Part shown: positions 6,573 through 6,573 of the stretch, in pieces
Layout: each line of letters starts with the position of its first letter
Position numbering within the stretch: position 1 is the stretch's first letter
Assembly: GCA_026392575.1 (NCBI GenBank)
Contig: JAPLBU010000015.1
Location: 1 to 6,573, forward strand
Reading direction: 5' to 3'
Source of the DNA: Actinomycetota bacterium
Lineage (GTDB): Bacteria; Actinomycetota; Actinomycetes; S36-B12
Length of the DNA stretch: 6,573 bases
Position numbers and translations under genes: made by a program
Notes under the pieces: generated by a model
The model's database searches: none
What the model saw: the letters and a program-made list of their open reading frames with translations, nothing else
Told to the model about the DNA's origin: nothing

Positions 6573-6573
6573 T

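Noticed and set aside
1..6573. Novel defence, mobile or RNA-based system
   Set aside because: No transposase, integrase, nuclease, toxin-antitoxin pair, direct-repeat array, tRNA or structured RNA could be recognised. All complete genes but the lipoprotein belong to known families.

Overview
The window reads as ordinary chromosomal DNA from a high-GC Gram-positive bacterium (Actinomycetota). The evidence is strong G/C preference at third codon positions, a UDP-glucose dehydrogenase of the mycobacterial/nocardioid type, a FadE25-like acyl-CoA dehydrogenase, and a purE gene followed on the same strand by that dehydrogenase, an association known from actinobacteria (purK-purE-fadE25 in mycobacteria). 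A member of the Propionibacteriales/Nocardioidaceae is a reasonable guess, but the window does not prove it.

Layout from left to right: (1) the last 57 codons of purE (+). (2) An LtrA-family membrane protein (+) whose GTG start overlaps the purE stop. (3) A small CoA-binding protein of the YccU type (-), convergent with and overlapping the 3' end of ltrA by 59 bp. (4) A divergent OsmC-family thiol peroxidase-like gene (+). (5) A 117-bp gap with two hairpins. (6) A large secreted lipoprotein of unknown function (+), broken by an apparent one-base frameshift at a CCCC run. (7) After a 12-bp convergent gap, a UDP-glucose 6-dehydrogenase (-) that has lost about 36-38 codons and changes frame inside the gene. 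(8) A divergent acyl-CoA dehydrogenase (+), again with a small frameshift, that ends one base before the window does.

The genes look like housekeeping and accessory metabolism rather than one system: purine synthesis (purE), peroxide or thiol defence (osmC), sugar-nucleotide supply for cell-surface polysaccharide (ugd), acyl-CoA oxidation (acd), and two envelope proteins of unknown role (ltrA and the lipoprotein).

The most notable pattern is that the three genes in the right 4.1 kb are all broken while the three complete genes on the left are intact. Each broken gene shows conserved protein on both sides of its break. That points to sequencing or assembly error, or very recent damage, more than to old decay. 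The ugd break is the exception in kind, because it also lacks a block carrying family motifs. I found no CRISPR array, transposase, tRNA, rRNA or phage gene, and no convincing sign of a new multi-gene system.
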